DNA of 64,000 nt from G963662675 sp963662675 (GTDB lineage Bacteria > Bacteroidota > Bacteroidia > Bacteroidales > Prolixibacteraceae), in the NCBI GenBank assembly GCA_963662675.2, contig CAXXHP010000001.1, forward strand, positions 124,001-188,000, written 5' to 3'. Positions 44,359 through 52,733 of the stretch are shown here, in pieces; position 1 is the stretch's first letter, and each line of letters opens with the position of its first letter. A program made the translations under genes and the position numbers. The notes under the pieces were generated by a model that was not told the DNA's origin, searched no databases, and saw nothing but the letters and a program-made list of their open reading frames with translations.

Positions 44359-44832
44359 ATGTCAAAATTTAGAAAAAACGACTCTAAAGAATTACCACCG
44401 ATATCCACAGCATCATTGCCGGATATCGTGTTTATGCTACTCTTCTTCTTTATGGTGAGTACAACGATGAGGGAAGTTACCTTGATGGTGAAGGTAAGTG
44501 TGCCTCAGGCGACTGAGCTATCAAAGTTGGAGAAAAAGTCATTAGTAAGTTATATTTATATAGGAACGCCTCATAACCAATACGCACAAAAGTATGGTTC
44601 TGAGCCACGTATTCAATTGAATGATCAATTTGCATCAGTTGATGAAATCCCTAGTTATATTGAAGCTGAACGTGCTGCCAGAGATGAAGCAGAGGTGCCT
44701 TCTATGATTACATCCCTTAAGGTGGATGAATATTGTACGATGGGTATCGTCTCAGAAGTTAAACAAGAGCTACGCAAAATGTCAGCCTTGCACATTAACT
44801 ACTCATCACGTAAGAAAACTGTTATTGACTAA
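44359..44832 (+). CDS. exbD: Biopolymer transport protein ExbD, copy 2
   Basis: 157 residues, D22 in LPDIVFMLLFFFMVSTTM is the conserved helix aspartate. The periplasmic part differs strongly from copy 1, so the two proteins are probably not interchangeable and may form a mixed complex. A strong terminator follows. Confidence 0.92.
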   Translation: MSKFRKNDSKELPPISTASLPDIVFMLLFFFMVSTTMREVTLMVKVSVPQATELSKLEKKSLVSYIYIGTPHNQYAQKYGSEPRIQLNDQFASVDEIPSYIEAERAARDEAEVPSMITSLKVDEYCTMGIVSEVKQELRKMSALHINYSSRKKTVID

Positions 44833-44850
44833 GGTTACTTTGTGATATAC

Positions 44851-44889
44851 AAAAGTCCGGTTCATTCATTTGAACCGGACTTTTTTTTG
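44851..44889 (+). terminator. Rho-independent terminator after exbD
   Basis: AAAAGTCCGGTTCA (44851-44864) and its complement (44871-44884) form a perfect 14-base stem, 6-base loop, with a long T run. Confidence 0.92.
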
Positions 44890-45287
44890 CTCCTTACGTT
44901 ACAAGAATGTATCTATTTTTTTGTAATGGGAATCACTCCATCTTTAGAATCCTCTCCCAAAAGAATTGTAGCAGGTTAAACTTTTATAACGAAAGAAAAG
45001 CTTTCCTAGCTCCGTATAACTATCACACCCTTTATCTAATTGCAATCGACTTTGGAAGGCACTGTATCGTTTCTGAAGGTTTAAATTCGTTAAAGTTGAA
45101 ATGATTTGGGTTGTTGAATGAAAAAACATCAATAGTATGAAGGTCTATCTGAACTGGCATTTAAATTTGATGCTTATATCTCAATTGATTTCATTTTTCA
45201 AATTGCTACAAAGTATATAATAAGAGGATTTGTTTTATTACTTTCGAATGATGATTAATTGGATGCAGAATATCAAAATTTGAAATT
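44890..45287. other. Intergenic region upstream of pfkA
   Basis: About 400 bases in which I find no gene, tRNA or clear promoter pair. Short open frames on both strands lack recognisable features. A weak -7-like TTACTTTC lies about 45 bases before pfkA. Confidence 0.4.
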
Positions 45288-46325
45288 ATGAGTATTACTA
45301 AACCAAAACGAATTGGAATGTTAACAGCCGGAGGGGATTGCCCGGGGTTAAATGCAGCGATTAGGGGAGTTGGGAAAACGGCTATCGTTGAGTATGGAAT
45401 GGAAGTAATTGGTTTTAATGCAGGGTATTCCGGGTTAATTGAGAAAGATTACATTGAACTAAAAGAATCGATGTTGTCTGGGATTCTTACCTTGGGAGGT
45501 ACAATTTTAGGGACTTCGCGTGAAAAGCCATATAAGATTGTTAAGGAGGGAGATAGTGAAAAGCCAGAGTTGATAAAACAGAATTATCACGAACTTGGAC
45601 TGGATGCTCTTGTGTGTATCGGTGGAAATGGAACAATGAAAACAGCCAATCGCCTGAGAGCTGAAGGATTAAATGTGATCGGAATTCCAAAAACCATTGA
45701 TAATGATGTTTGGGGAACAGATGTTACTTTTGGGTTTGATTCTGCCCTGCAAATTGCAACAGAGGCAATTGACCGATTGCATACTACTGCAAATTCGCAT
45801 CAACGGGTTATGATTATCGAAGTAATGGGACATCATGCAGGATGGATTGCTTTATTTGCCGGGATGGCTGGAGGAGGCGATATTATTTTAATACCTGAAT
45901 TAGAATACAATATTCGCTCTGTATGCAAAAAAATTGAAGAGCGATATGAAAGTAATAAGCCTTATTCAATTGTCGTTGTTGCTGAAGGTATCGATCATCC
46001 AAAGAATAGGTCTGCTGCTAGTCATTTGTCTGAAGCTATTCAAGTTTATACTGGCATTGAAACAAGAGAAACTGTGTTGGGTTACACTCAGCGTGGAGGA
46101 AGCCCAAGTCCAATGGATCGCATATTAGCAACTCGATATGGTGCTTTTGCGGCACAATGTATCGCTGAAGGTTGTTTCGGAACGATGGTGGCCATGAAAA
46201 ATAATGAATTAACAACTGTTCCTTTAGAGGAAATAAGCGATAAGCTTAGTTTGGTTGATAAGGATTACTCTCTAGTTCAAAAAGCAAGGAAGATGGGGGT
46301 TTCCTTTGGTGATGAGTATCTATAG
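45288..46325 (+). CDS. pfkA: 6-phosphofructokinase (phosphoryl donor uncertain)
   Basis: A 345-residue glycolytic enzyme. N-terminal GMLTAGGDCPGLNAAIRG and catalytic PKTIDND (D138, D140) are intact. The donor-binding pair is mixed: G115 in IGGNGTMKTA follows the ATP-type glycine, while K135 in PKTIDND is the lysine typical of PPi-type enzymes, and N114 replaces the usual aspartate of GGDGS. Such mixed-motif enzymes form a known subgroup containing both ATP and PPi users. Stand-alone. Confidence 0.93.
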   Translation: MSITKPKRIGMLTAGGDCPGLNAAIRGVGKTAIVEYGMEVIGFNAGYSGLIEKDYIELKESMLSGILTLGGTILGTSREKPYKIVKEGDSEKPELIKQNYHELGLDALVCIGGNGTMKTANRLRAEGLNVIGIPKTIDNDVWGTDVTFGFDSALQIATEAIDRLHTTANSHQRVMIIEVMGHHAGWIALFAGMAGGGDIILIPELEYNIRSVCKKIEERYESNKPYSIVVVAEGIDHPKNRSAASHLSEAIQVYTGIETRETVLGYTQRGGSPSPMDRILATRYGAFAAQCIAEGCFGTMVAMKNNELTTVPLEEISDKLSLVDKDYSLVQKARKMGVSFGDEYL

Positions 46326-46343
46326 CACAGGACATATTTGATG

Positions 46344-46375
46344 AAAAACCCCTTCAATTGTGAGGGTTTTTTTGT
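46344..46375 (+). terminator. Likely terminator after pfkA
   Basis: AACCC..TCA (46348-46356) with TGAGGGTT (46361-46368) and a bulge, followed by TTTTT. Weaker than the others. Also lies just before the convergent TauE gene end. Confidence 0.55.
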
Positions 46376-46385
46376 TCTAAAAAAG

Positions 46386-46754
46386 TTATTTAGAAAAAAT
46401 CATTCGAAGGGCTACTATAACAAGGAACATTCCGAAAATCTTTTTAAGGATTCTTTCTGGTAAATTGATAGAAAGCATCGAGCCAAAATAAGCTCCAATG
46501 AAGAACATAGCCGAAAGAATTAATGCCACTTTCCAATCAACATATCCGTTTTTCCAATAATTAATAGTTGCCAGTAAAGTGACGGGAGGCAACATAAAAG
46601 CCATTGCTGTACCTTGCGCACTGTGTTGTGAAAACCCAAAAATTAGAATGAGTGCAGGAATGACAATAACTCCGCCTCCAACACCTAAGGTTCCACCAAG
46701 TAAACCTGCCGCTAATCCTACGATTATGAGTATGATGATTTGTGAAACAGCCAT
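46386..46754 (-). CDS. Half-size TauE/SafE-family membrane protein
   Basis: 122 residues from the ATG at 46754; an extended frame starts at a TTG at 46763. About four helices: GLAAGLLGGTLGVGGGVIVIP, then AQGTAMAFMLPPVTLLATI, matching one half of the usual roughly 250-residue TauE/SafE exporter. Small half-size members exist in Bacteroidota and would have to dimerise. The substrate (sulfur compounds in relatives) is not known. It follows the RprXY-like regulator gene by 32 bases on the same strand and may share its transcript. Confidence 0.85.
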   Translation of the reverse strand: MAVSQIIILIIVGLAAGLLGGTLGVGGGVIVIPALILIFGFSQHSAQGTAMAFMLPPVTLLATINYWKNGYVDWKVALILSAMFFIGAYFGSMLSINLPERILKKIFGMFLVIVALRMIFSK

Positions 46755-46786
46755 TTTGTTCAATTTTGCATTTAAGCAAAAATAGC

Positions 46787-47497
46787 TTATTTCCTTTCGA
46801 TTGGAGCATTGAAACGGAACCCAATGCCATGTAGATTGATTATTTTAATATCAGGGTCGCTTTTTAGGTATTTTCGTAAACGGGAAATGAATACATCTAG
46901 ACTTCGTCCAAGATAGTAATCATCCGAGCCCCATACGCTTTTTAGAATATCTGATCGACTTAGTACAGTATTGGGGTTTTCACAAAAATATTTCAGAAGC
47001 TCAGCCTCTTTGTAGGTTAGTATCCTTTTTTCGTCTTTTACCTGAAGGCTTAGATTGTCAAAATAAAAATCAAAATGACCGACCTTGCAATTTTTGATTT
47101 CTTCCAGATCATCATTGCCGGCATGACTGCGTTTGAGGAATACCTTGATTCGCATGAGTAATTCTTCCATGCTGAAAGGTTTGGTGATGTAGTCATCTCC
47201 TCCTAGAGCAAATCCATTGATTTTATCCTCATTGAGTGATTTGGCCGTGAGGAATAAAATAGGTATTAGCTGATTTTTTTCTCTAACCTTTTTTGCAAGT
47301 GAGAACCCATCAAGTTTAGGAAGCATTACATCAAACAGGCATAAATCAAATTCTTCTTTGTTTAAAACGTTTAATGCTTTTTCGCCATCTTCAACAGCTG
47401 TTACATTGTATCCGGCTTCTTCCAGATTATCTCGGATGATAAAGTTTAAAGTCTTATCATCTTCGACTAGTATGATTTTTTTTCCTTTTAGATCCAT
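46787..47497 (-). CDS. OmpR-family response regulator, second RprXY-like system
   Basis: 236 residues. Receiver with E12/D13/D14, D56 in LCLFDVMLP, and the DDYITKPFSM lysine; winged helix (LTYKEAELLKYFCENPN, SLDVFISRLRKYL). It starts 2 bases after the kinase stop at 47500. Paralogue of 22876-23571. Confidence 0.94.
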   Translation of the reverse strand: MDLKGKKIILVEDDKTLNFIIRDNLEEAGYNVTAVEDGEKALNVLNKEEFDLCLFDVMLPKLDGFSLAKKVREKNQLIPILFLTAKSLNEDKINGFALGGDDYITKPFSMEELLMRIKVFLKRSHAGNDDLEEIKNCKVGHFDFYFDNLSLQVKDEKRILTYKEAELLKYFCENPNTVLSRSDILKSVWGSDDYYLGRSLDVFISRLRKYLKSDPDIKIINLHGIGFRFNAPIERK

Positions 47498-47499
47498 AA

Positions 47500-48867
47500 T
47501 TATTCAGGTATTGTAATTATAAAAATACTACCTTTTAATGAATTTTCAGATACGTCAATATTCCACCCATGACGCTTGACTATCTTTTTCACATAGTCTA
47601 ATCCCAATCCAAAGCCTTTAACGTTATGGATATCTCCAGTTGGGACACGGAAAAACTTTCCAAATATTTTTTTCCGATATTCTTTGGCTATGCCAATACC
47701 ATTGTCTGCAAAATTGAGCTGTATGCGCTTCCCTTTTTTTGTGATGCTGATTTTTACATTTGGAACTTCATCACAGTATTTAAATGCATTATCTAGAATG
47801 TTAAAAATGATATTGGAGAAATGGAGCTGATCCGCTTCAATGAAAATGGGATGAAGAGGCGGAATAAACTCAATAAGATATTCATTCCCATTTTGACTGG
47901 CTTTAAAGTCGGCAATGCATTTCTTTATGAACACAGAAAGGTCAAGCCGTTCTTTTTCGAGTTGTATTTTCTGTTTTTGAATACTTGCCATCTGAAGCAC
48001 TTTTTCTACCTGAGATGAAAGTCTTTGAGTTTGCTCACCAACGATCTTTGAATATTCTTCCAACCTTTTGGGGTGGTTTATGATTTTCGGATCACCCAAA
48101 ACCTTAGCTGATAAATCAATGGCAGCAATAGGGGTTTTGAATTCATGTGTCAAGTTGTTGATGAAGTTCTTTTGAATTTCACTGAGTCTTCGCTGTTTGA
48201 AAATTACGTATAATGTATATCCAAAAAATAAAATAACGATGAGCATAAAGCCATTGACCCAATACCATCTTTGGATTTCACTGGTGTAATATTCGGAACG
48301 CTCAAGAAAAGTAACACCAAAATAGTAGGTATACTTATCGCAAGTTGGCATGTAATTTTTGAACGATCCAGTTGATGTTTGCTGGTAGTGATTTTCAAAA
48401 AAAACATCTTCGGAGGTACAGTCTGATCCTTCTGAGATACTATAACTTTCGTAAGTTAAGCTGTCATTATCCTCTTGAAGTGCAGTGCCATAAACCATTT
48501 TATTGCTCTCGCAGTCATAAATGGCATATTCAAATTCAAGATCTAGGTTAGATCGACCAAATTCAGTGACAAGAAAGTGACCAAGTAAAGTCGGACTGAT
48601 CTCGTCATTTACATTGACCACATAGTAGTTGTTAGATATTTGATCAACGGAGCTCGACAAATCTTGCGTGCTTAAATACCCTTTTGTTTCTACATTATAA
48701 TCAATAAGGCTTTGTGCAACATTTTTTAAGGCTTGGGTAGCAGATTCATGAAATTTCTTTTCATTCATGTCAACCGTGCTTTTTAAGAAAAAGAATTGAA
48801 TGAAAATAATTCCAAGAACCGAAAACGTTGCTAAAATAATGATGACTCGAATCGTGCTTCTTCCCAT
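47500..48867 (-). CDS. Sensor histidine kinase, second RprXY-like system
   Basis: 455 residues. Helices at about 6-28 and 205-225 bracket a periplasmic sensor region with two cysteines in CESNKMVYGT and STGSFKNYMPTCDKY. HisKA H241 in NNLTHEFKTPIA; ATPase domain NILDNAFKYC, ADNGIGIA and KGFGLGLDYV. The sensor region is shorter than and unlike that of 23531-25153. No partner other than the downstream regulator. Confidence 0.94.
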   Translation of the reverse strand: MGRSTIRVIIILATFSVLGIIFIQFFFLKSTVDMNEKKFHESATQALKNVAQSLIDYNVETKGYLSTQDLSSSVDQISNNYYVVNVNDEISPTLLGHFLVTEFGRSNLDLEFEYAIYDCESNKMVYGTALQEDNDSLTYESYSISEGSDCTSEDVFFENHYQQTSTGSFKNYMPTCDKYTYYFGVTFLERSEYYTSEIQRWYWVNGFMLIVILFFGYTLYVIFKQRRLSEIQKNFINNLTHEFKTPIAAIDLSAKVLGDPKIINHPKRLEEYSKIVGEQTQRLSSQVEKVLQMASIQKQKIQLEKERLDLSVFIKKCIADFKASQNGNEYLIEFIPPLHPIFIEADQLHFSNIIFNILDNAFKYCDEVPNVKISITKKGKRIQLNFADNGIGIAKEYRKKIFGKFFRVPTGDIHNVKGFGLGLDYVKKIVKRHGWNIDVSENSLKGSIFIITIPE

Positions 48868-48990
48868 GTTTTTTCTGAAATGCTTCTTTTGTAAGAAGCG
48901 AAACTAGTCATTTTTTCAGTAAAAAGCACTCATTAACAAATTGTTAACAAAAGTTTGTGGCAATTAACACTCCTTAATATTTCCCTTTTT

Positions 48991-48998
48991 TAGTTTTG
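48991..48998 (+). promoter_or_regulatory. Predicted -7 element for the DUF1573 gene
   Basis: TAGTTTTG matches TAnnTTTG exactly, 55 bases before the ATG at 49054. No TTG at the right spacing is seen. Confidence 0.4.
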
Positions 48999-49053
48999 TA
49001 AATGAAATCGTATTTATACATTTGAAAAAAATTGATATTAAATATTATATACC

Positions 49054-50145
49054 ATGAAAGTAAAATTTCTTTTTATCATCCTTGCTTCATTTTTTGTTTC
49101 GGGACATGTTATTGCACAATCTTCTCAGGCTAAAATAGTATTTGAAACCCCGGAACATGACTTTGGAACATTCAAAGAAGAGGCTGGGGTTCAGAGCTAT
49201 AATTTCAATTTTTCAAATGAAGGAAGTACGCCATTAATTTTAAGTAATGTGCAGGCTTCGTGTGGTTGCACTACCCCTGAATGGACTCAGAAACCAGTTG
49301 CTCCGGGTGAAAAGGGATTTATTAAGGTTAGTTACAATCCGGCTAACAGGCCAGGAGCGTTCAATAAAACAATTACGGTTACTGCTAATGGCGAAACGCC
49401 AAGAACAACCTTACGAATTAAAGGTGTTGCAGAGGCACGTGCGAGAACGATAGCAGAACTTTACCCGCGCGAGATTGGCCCTGTAAGGTCAACATCAAAT
49501 CACATTGCATTTACAAAAATAAAGGAAAATGAAGTTTTAGTAGATAGCTTGGAAATTGTAAATGATTCGAACGAAGATGTAACGCTTGATTTTAAAACTC
49601 CACCCTCTCATTTAAGTGTGAAAGTTGTGCCAGCCACACTAAAGGTGGGTGAAAAAGGGAATATTATTGTTACCTACGATGCAAGTAAGATTCAAACATA
49701 TGGTTATGTGATGCACCGGATGTACATGAATATCGATGGCAAATCAGATTATAAAAATTCGATTGGTGTTTCAGCAACAATTGAAGAAGATTTCTCAATC
49801 TTATCGCAAACTGAATTATCTAATTCCCCAGTCATTTCATTTAATGAGCAAAGTCACGACTTTGGTGAAATTAAGCAAGGAGACAAGGTCGAGTACACTT
49901 TTACGATAAAAAACACAGGTGTTCGAGATTTGATAATTCGCAATGTGAAAACATCATGTGGGTGTACGGCAGTTACTCCAGAAAAGAAAGTTATTGGAGC
50001 TAATGAAACTGTCCCACTCAAGGTTGTTTTTAATTCAACAGGGAAAAAGGGACGCCAAAACAAGGCGATTACAATTATCACAAATGACCCTAAAAACCCA
50101 ACGAGCATTTTAAGGGTTGCATCAAATGTTTTGACAGAAAGTTAA
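49054..50145 (+). CDS. Secreted protein with two DUF1573 domains
   Basis: 363 residues with a signal peptide (1-21, ending VIAQ). Two DUF1573 domains of an immunoglobulin-like beta-sandwich type, roughly residues 27-125 and 265-358, each hold the hallmark VxxSCGCTxxxxxK (QASCGCTTPEW; KTSCGCTAVTP) and an NPxNRPG / NSTGKKG block. The middle region (125-260) is a related sandwich without the cysteines. Family function unknown, often linked to the cell envelope; the cysteine pairs may form disulfides. A terminator follows. Confidence 0.88.
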   Translation: MKVKFLFIILASFFVSGHVIAQSSQAKIVFETPEHDFGTFKEEAGVQSYNFNFSNEGSTPLILSNVQASCGCTTPEWTQKPVAPGEKGFIKVSYNPANRPGAFNKTITVTANGETPRTTLRIKGVAEARARTIAELYPREIGPVRSTSNHIAFTKIKENEVLVDSLEIVNDSNEDVTLDFKTPPSHLSVKVVPATLKVGEKGNIIVTYDASKIQTYGYVMHRMYMNIDGKSDYKNSIGVSATIEEDFSILSQTELSNSPVISFNEQSHDFGEIKQGDKVEYTFTIKNTGVRDLIIRNVKTSCGCTAVTPEKKVIGANETVPLKVVFNSTGKKGRQNKAITIITNDPKNPTSILRVASNVLTES

Positions 50146-50167
50146 ATTGAATTTGACATAATTGACA

Positions 50168-50203
50168 AAGCCGTTTCATATTTTGAAGCGGCTTATTTTT
50201 TTT
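50168..50203 (+). terminator. Rho-independent terminator
   Basis: AAGCCGTTTCA (50168-50178) and TGAAGCGGCTT (50184-50194), one T-G pair, 5-base loop, then an A and a T run. Confidence 0.85.
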
Positions 50204-50239
50204 ATATTGGTTGAAGTTTTACCTTCGTAAAAAATTTTT

Positions 50240-51373
50240 ATGATGGGCTTGGATAAGGATCAAAAACATGTTGAAAATGAGGATCAATATAAGGCGTTGG
50301 CAGTAAATAAGGGAATTGAACAACCGGATTCTTTCAACAATAATTCAATAGAACGTTTTTTAAAAAATAAGCGAAGGTCTTTGCTTCCTGTCGATGAATA
50401 TGTCCGTGGAATATTGGATGGAAACATTACCCTTTTAAGTCAGGCCGTGACTTTAATAGAAAGCTCCAAAAAAGAACATCAGAAAGCTGCTCAGGAAATA
50501 ATACTGAAGTGCCTACCATATAGTGGCAAGTCAGTTCGTATAGGTATTACCGGTGTGCCTGGTGTTGGGAAAAGTACGTTCATCGAATCGATGGGGAAGT
50601 ATATCACTTCACAAGGAAGAAAGTTGGCTGTTCTGGCAATTGACCCCAGCAGCGAACGTTCCAAAGGGAGTATCTTGGGTGATAAAACCCGGATGGAAGA
50701 GTTGTCAGCAGATCCCAATGCCTATATTAGACCTTCTCCATCAGCCGGATCTCTAGGAGGGGTTGCTCGTAAAACTCGTGAAACAATTATTTTATGCGAA
50801 GCTGCCGGATTCGACACTATTTTTATTGAAACGGTCGGAGTTGGTCAAAGCGAAACCGTTGTTCATTCTATGGTTGACTTCTTTTTATTACTGATGTTGG
50901 CTGGTGCAGGAGATGAATTGCAGGGAATAAAGCGAGGGATAATGGAAATGGCAGATGCCATAACAATTAATAAGGCAGATGGCGATAATATTAACCGGGC
51001 TGAAATGGCCAGAGTTCAATATATGAATGCGCTTCATTTGTTTCCTCCAACAGAATCTGGCTGGGAACCTCAGGTGTTGACTTGTTCTGCAGTGAAAAAG
51101 AATGGTATTGGTCAAATTTGGGATACCATAAATAACTATATGGATAAAGTAAATGGAACCGGGTATTTTCAACATAAGCGAAACGAACAAGCAAAGTTTT
51201 GGATGTATGAAACGATTAATGAACAACTGAGAAGCAATTTTTATCAAGATGCGGATATTAAGCAGATGATTCCTAAACTGGAGCAAAATGTTCTGAATGA
51301 AGAGTTGAGCTCGTTTGTTGCGGCTAAAGAATTATTAGATTCATATTACCGCTTTCAAAGAGATAAAGGCTGA
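50240..51373 (+). CDS. meaB: Methylmalonyl-CoA mutase-associated GTPase MeaB
   Basis: A 377-residue G3E-family P-loop GTPase that loads and protects adenosylcobalamin-dependent methylmalonyl-CoA mutase. Walker A GVPGVGKS (105-112), the switch DPSSERSKGSILGDKTRM, the ETVGVGQSE segment and the NKADGDN base-recognition motif are intact. The N-terminal 50 residues are a polar extension not seen in all members. Mutase genes (mutAB) are not in this window, so the gene is an orphan relative to its usual client. Confidence 0.94.
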   Translation: MMGLDKDQKHVENEDQYKALAVNKGIEQPDSFNNNSIERFLKNKRRSLLPVDEYVRGILDGNITLLSQAVTLIESSKKEHQKAAQEIILKCLPYSGKSVRIGITGVPGVGKSTFIESMGKYITSQGRKLAVLAIDPSSERSKGSILGDKTRMEELSADPNAYIRPSPSAGSLGGVARKTRETIILCEAAGFDTIFIETVGVGQSETVVHSMVDFFLLLMLAGAGDELQGIKRGIMEMADAITINKADGDNINRAEMARVQYMNALHLFPPTESGWEPQVLTCSAVKKNGIGQIWDTINNYMDKVNGTGYFQHKRNEQAKFWMYETINEQLRSNFYQDADIKQMIPKLEQNVLNEELSSFVAAKELLDSYYRFQRDKG

Positions 51374-51484
51374 CGTGAGTTTCAATAAATTCACATATCG
51401 GAGTAATTACTCGGCATATTATGCGTTTATTATAAGTGACTTTTGGGTAAGCTGATAGCGAATCATAAATCATAAATTATAAAA

Positions 51485-52582
51485 ATGAAAAATTCAATCT
51501 TGTTCTTTGTTTTAACAATCTTTTTGGCTGCATGCCAAAGTAATTCTACCAGTTATAAAATTTCGGGTAATATCTCAAACTTAGATTCCGGGAAAGTATA
51601 CTTGATAAAAGCAGAGAACGGGGAAGCTCTGGCAATTGATTCTTCAGATATTGTGGCTGGTAAGTTTGAATTCGAAGGTGAAGCAAGTGTGCCGGAAATG
51701 CATTACCTGAGATTGAACCAGCAAGACTATTTTACTCAATTCTTTTTGGAGAATGCCAGTATTAAGGTTGAAGCGGATAAAGATAGCATTACAGGAGCAG
51801 TTGTTAGTGGCTCACCCTCAACTGACATTCTAAATGTATACATTGAGAAACTGGATGAGATGAATACTCAGATGACCCAGTATCAGCAAGAATATACACA
51901 GGCTGCTGCTGCAGGAAATTCGGATGAAGTGGAACGTATTCAGATCAATTATCAGGCTGCCATGGATAATATGATCGTTTATGTGAAGAACTTCGTAAAA
52001 GAAAACAGCAATTCAATCGTGGCTCCTTTTCTTACACTTTCAGTGCTTGCAAATGAGCTTGAATACAATGAGCTAAAATCATTAGTTGATTCATTTTCTA
52101 CGGAGTTTAGTGAGTCGGCGTACATGAAAGAGTTACAGAGTATGCTGGGTTTGCAGGGGAAAACGGCCATAGGCGTTGAAGCACCTGATTTCACCATGAA
52201 CGACCCGGAAGGTAATCCCATTACCTTATCCTCTTTGAGGGGAAAATATGTTTTGATCGATTTTTGGGCTGCATGGTGTGCGCCTTGTCGGCAGGAAAAT
52301 CCAAATGTAGTTGCTAATTATAACCAATATAAAGACAAAGGATTCGATATCATTGGCGTTTCTCTTGATCGGGAAAAAGAAGACTGGGTAAATGCTATTA
52401 AGAATGATAATTTAACCTGGCATCATGTGTCAGACTTAAATTACTGGCAAAATGAGGTGGCGCAACTTTATGGCGTTCAGTCTATTCCTCACTCCATCTT
52501 GTTAGATAAAGAAGGTAAGATTATTGCGAAAGATCTTAGAGGAGACGCTCTCGGAGAAAAACTAAATGAATTAATGCCATAA
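51485..52582 (+). CDS. Thioredoxin-like lipoprotein (DUF4369 plus TlpA domain)
   Basis: 365 residues. A lipobox LAAC gives lipidated C17. Residues about 20-125 resemble the DUF4369 domain. A helical middle part (125-215) leads to a TlpA/AhpC-TSA-like domain from about 230 with WAAWCAPCRQENPN, the CAPC redox pair of disulfide reductases. Located on the outside of the inner membrane or on the outer membrane; role in envelope thiol chemistry. Terminator downstream. Confidence 0.88.
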   Translation: MKNSILFFVLTIFLAACQSNSTSYKISGNISNLDSGKVYLIKAENGEALAIDSSDIVAGKFEFEGEASVPEMHYLRLNQQDYFTQFFLENASIKVEADKDSITGAVVSGSPSTDILNVYIEKLDEMNTQMTQYQQEYTQAAAAGNSDEVERIQINYQAAMDNMIVYVKNFVKENSNSIVAPFLTLSVLANELEYNELKSLVDSFSTEFSESAYMKELQSMLGLQGKTAIGVEAPDFTMNDPEGNPITLSSLRGKYVLIDFWAAWCAPCRQENPNVVANYNQYKDKGFDIIGVSLDREKEDWVNAIKNDNLTWHHVSDLNYWQNEVAQLYGVQSIPHSILLDKEGKIIAKDLRGDALGEKLNELMP

Positions 52583-52587
52583 TATGA

Positions 52588-52614
52588 AGGCCTGCAATTT
52601 GCAGGCTTTTTTTT
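52588..52614 (+). terminator. Rho-independent terminator
   Basis: GCCTGCA (52590-52596) and TGCAGGC (52600-52606), 3-base loop, followed by eight T residues. Confidence 0.85.
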
Positions 52615-52733
52615 GTTCTCTAAAGTATACTTCCTGTATTCTCTTCCTTGAGTAATCAAGCCATATCTCTCCAAAACTTTTTATGGATTAAACTGTTCTG
52701 TTTTAAGTTGAATAAATAATAGAATCATATATT

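Noticed and set aside
44907..45132. Short frames on both strands in the pfkA upstream gap
   Set aside because: Neither has a signal peptide, domain or spacing to a neighbour that would support expression.
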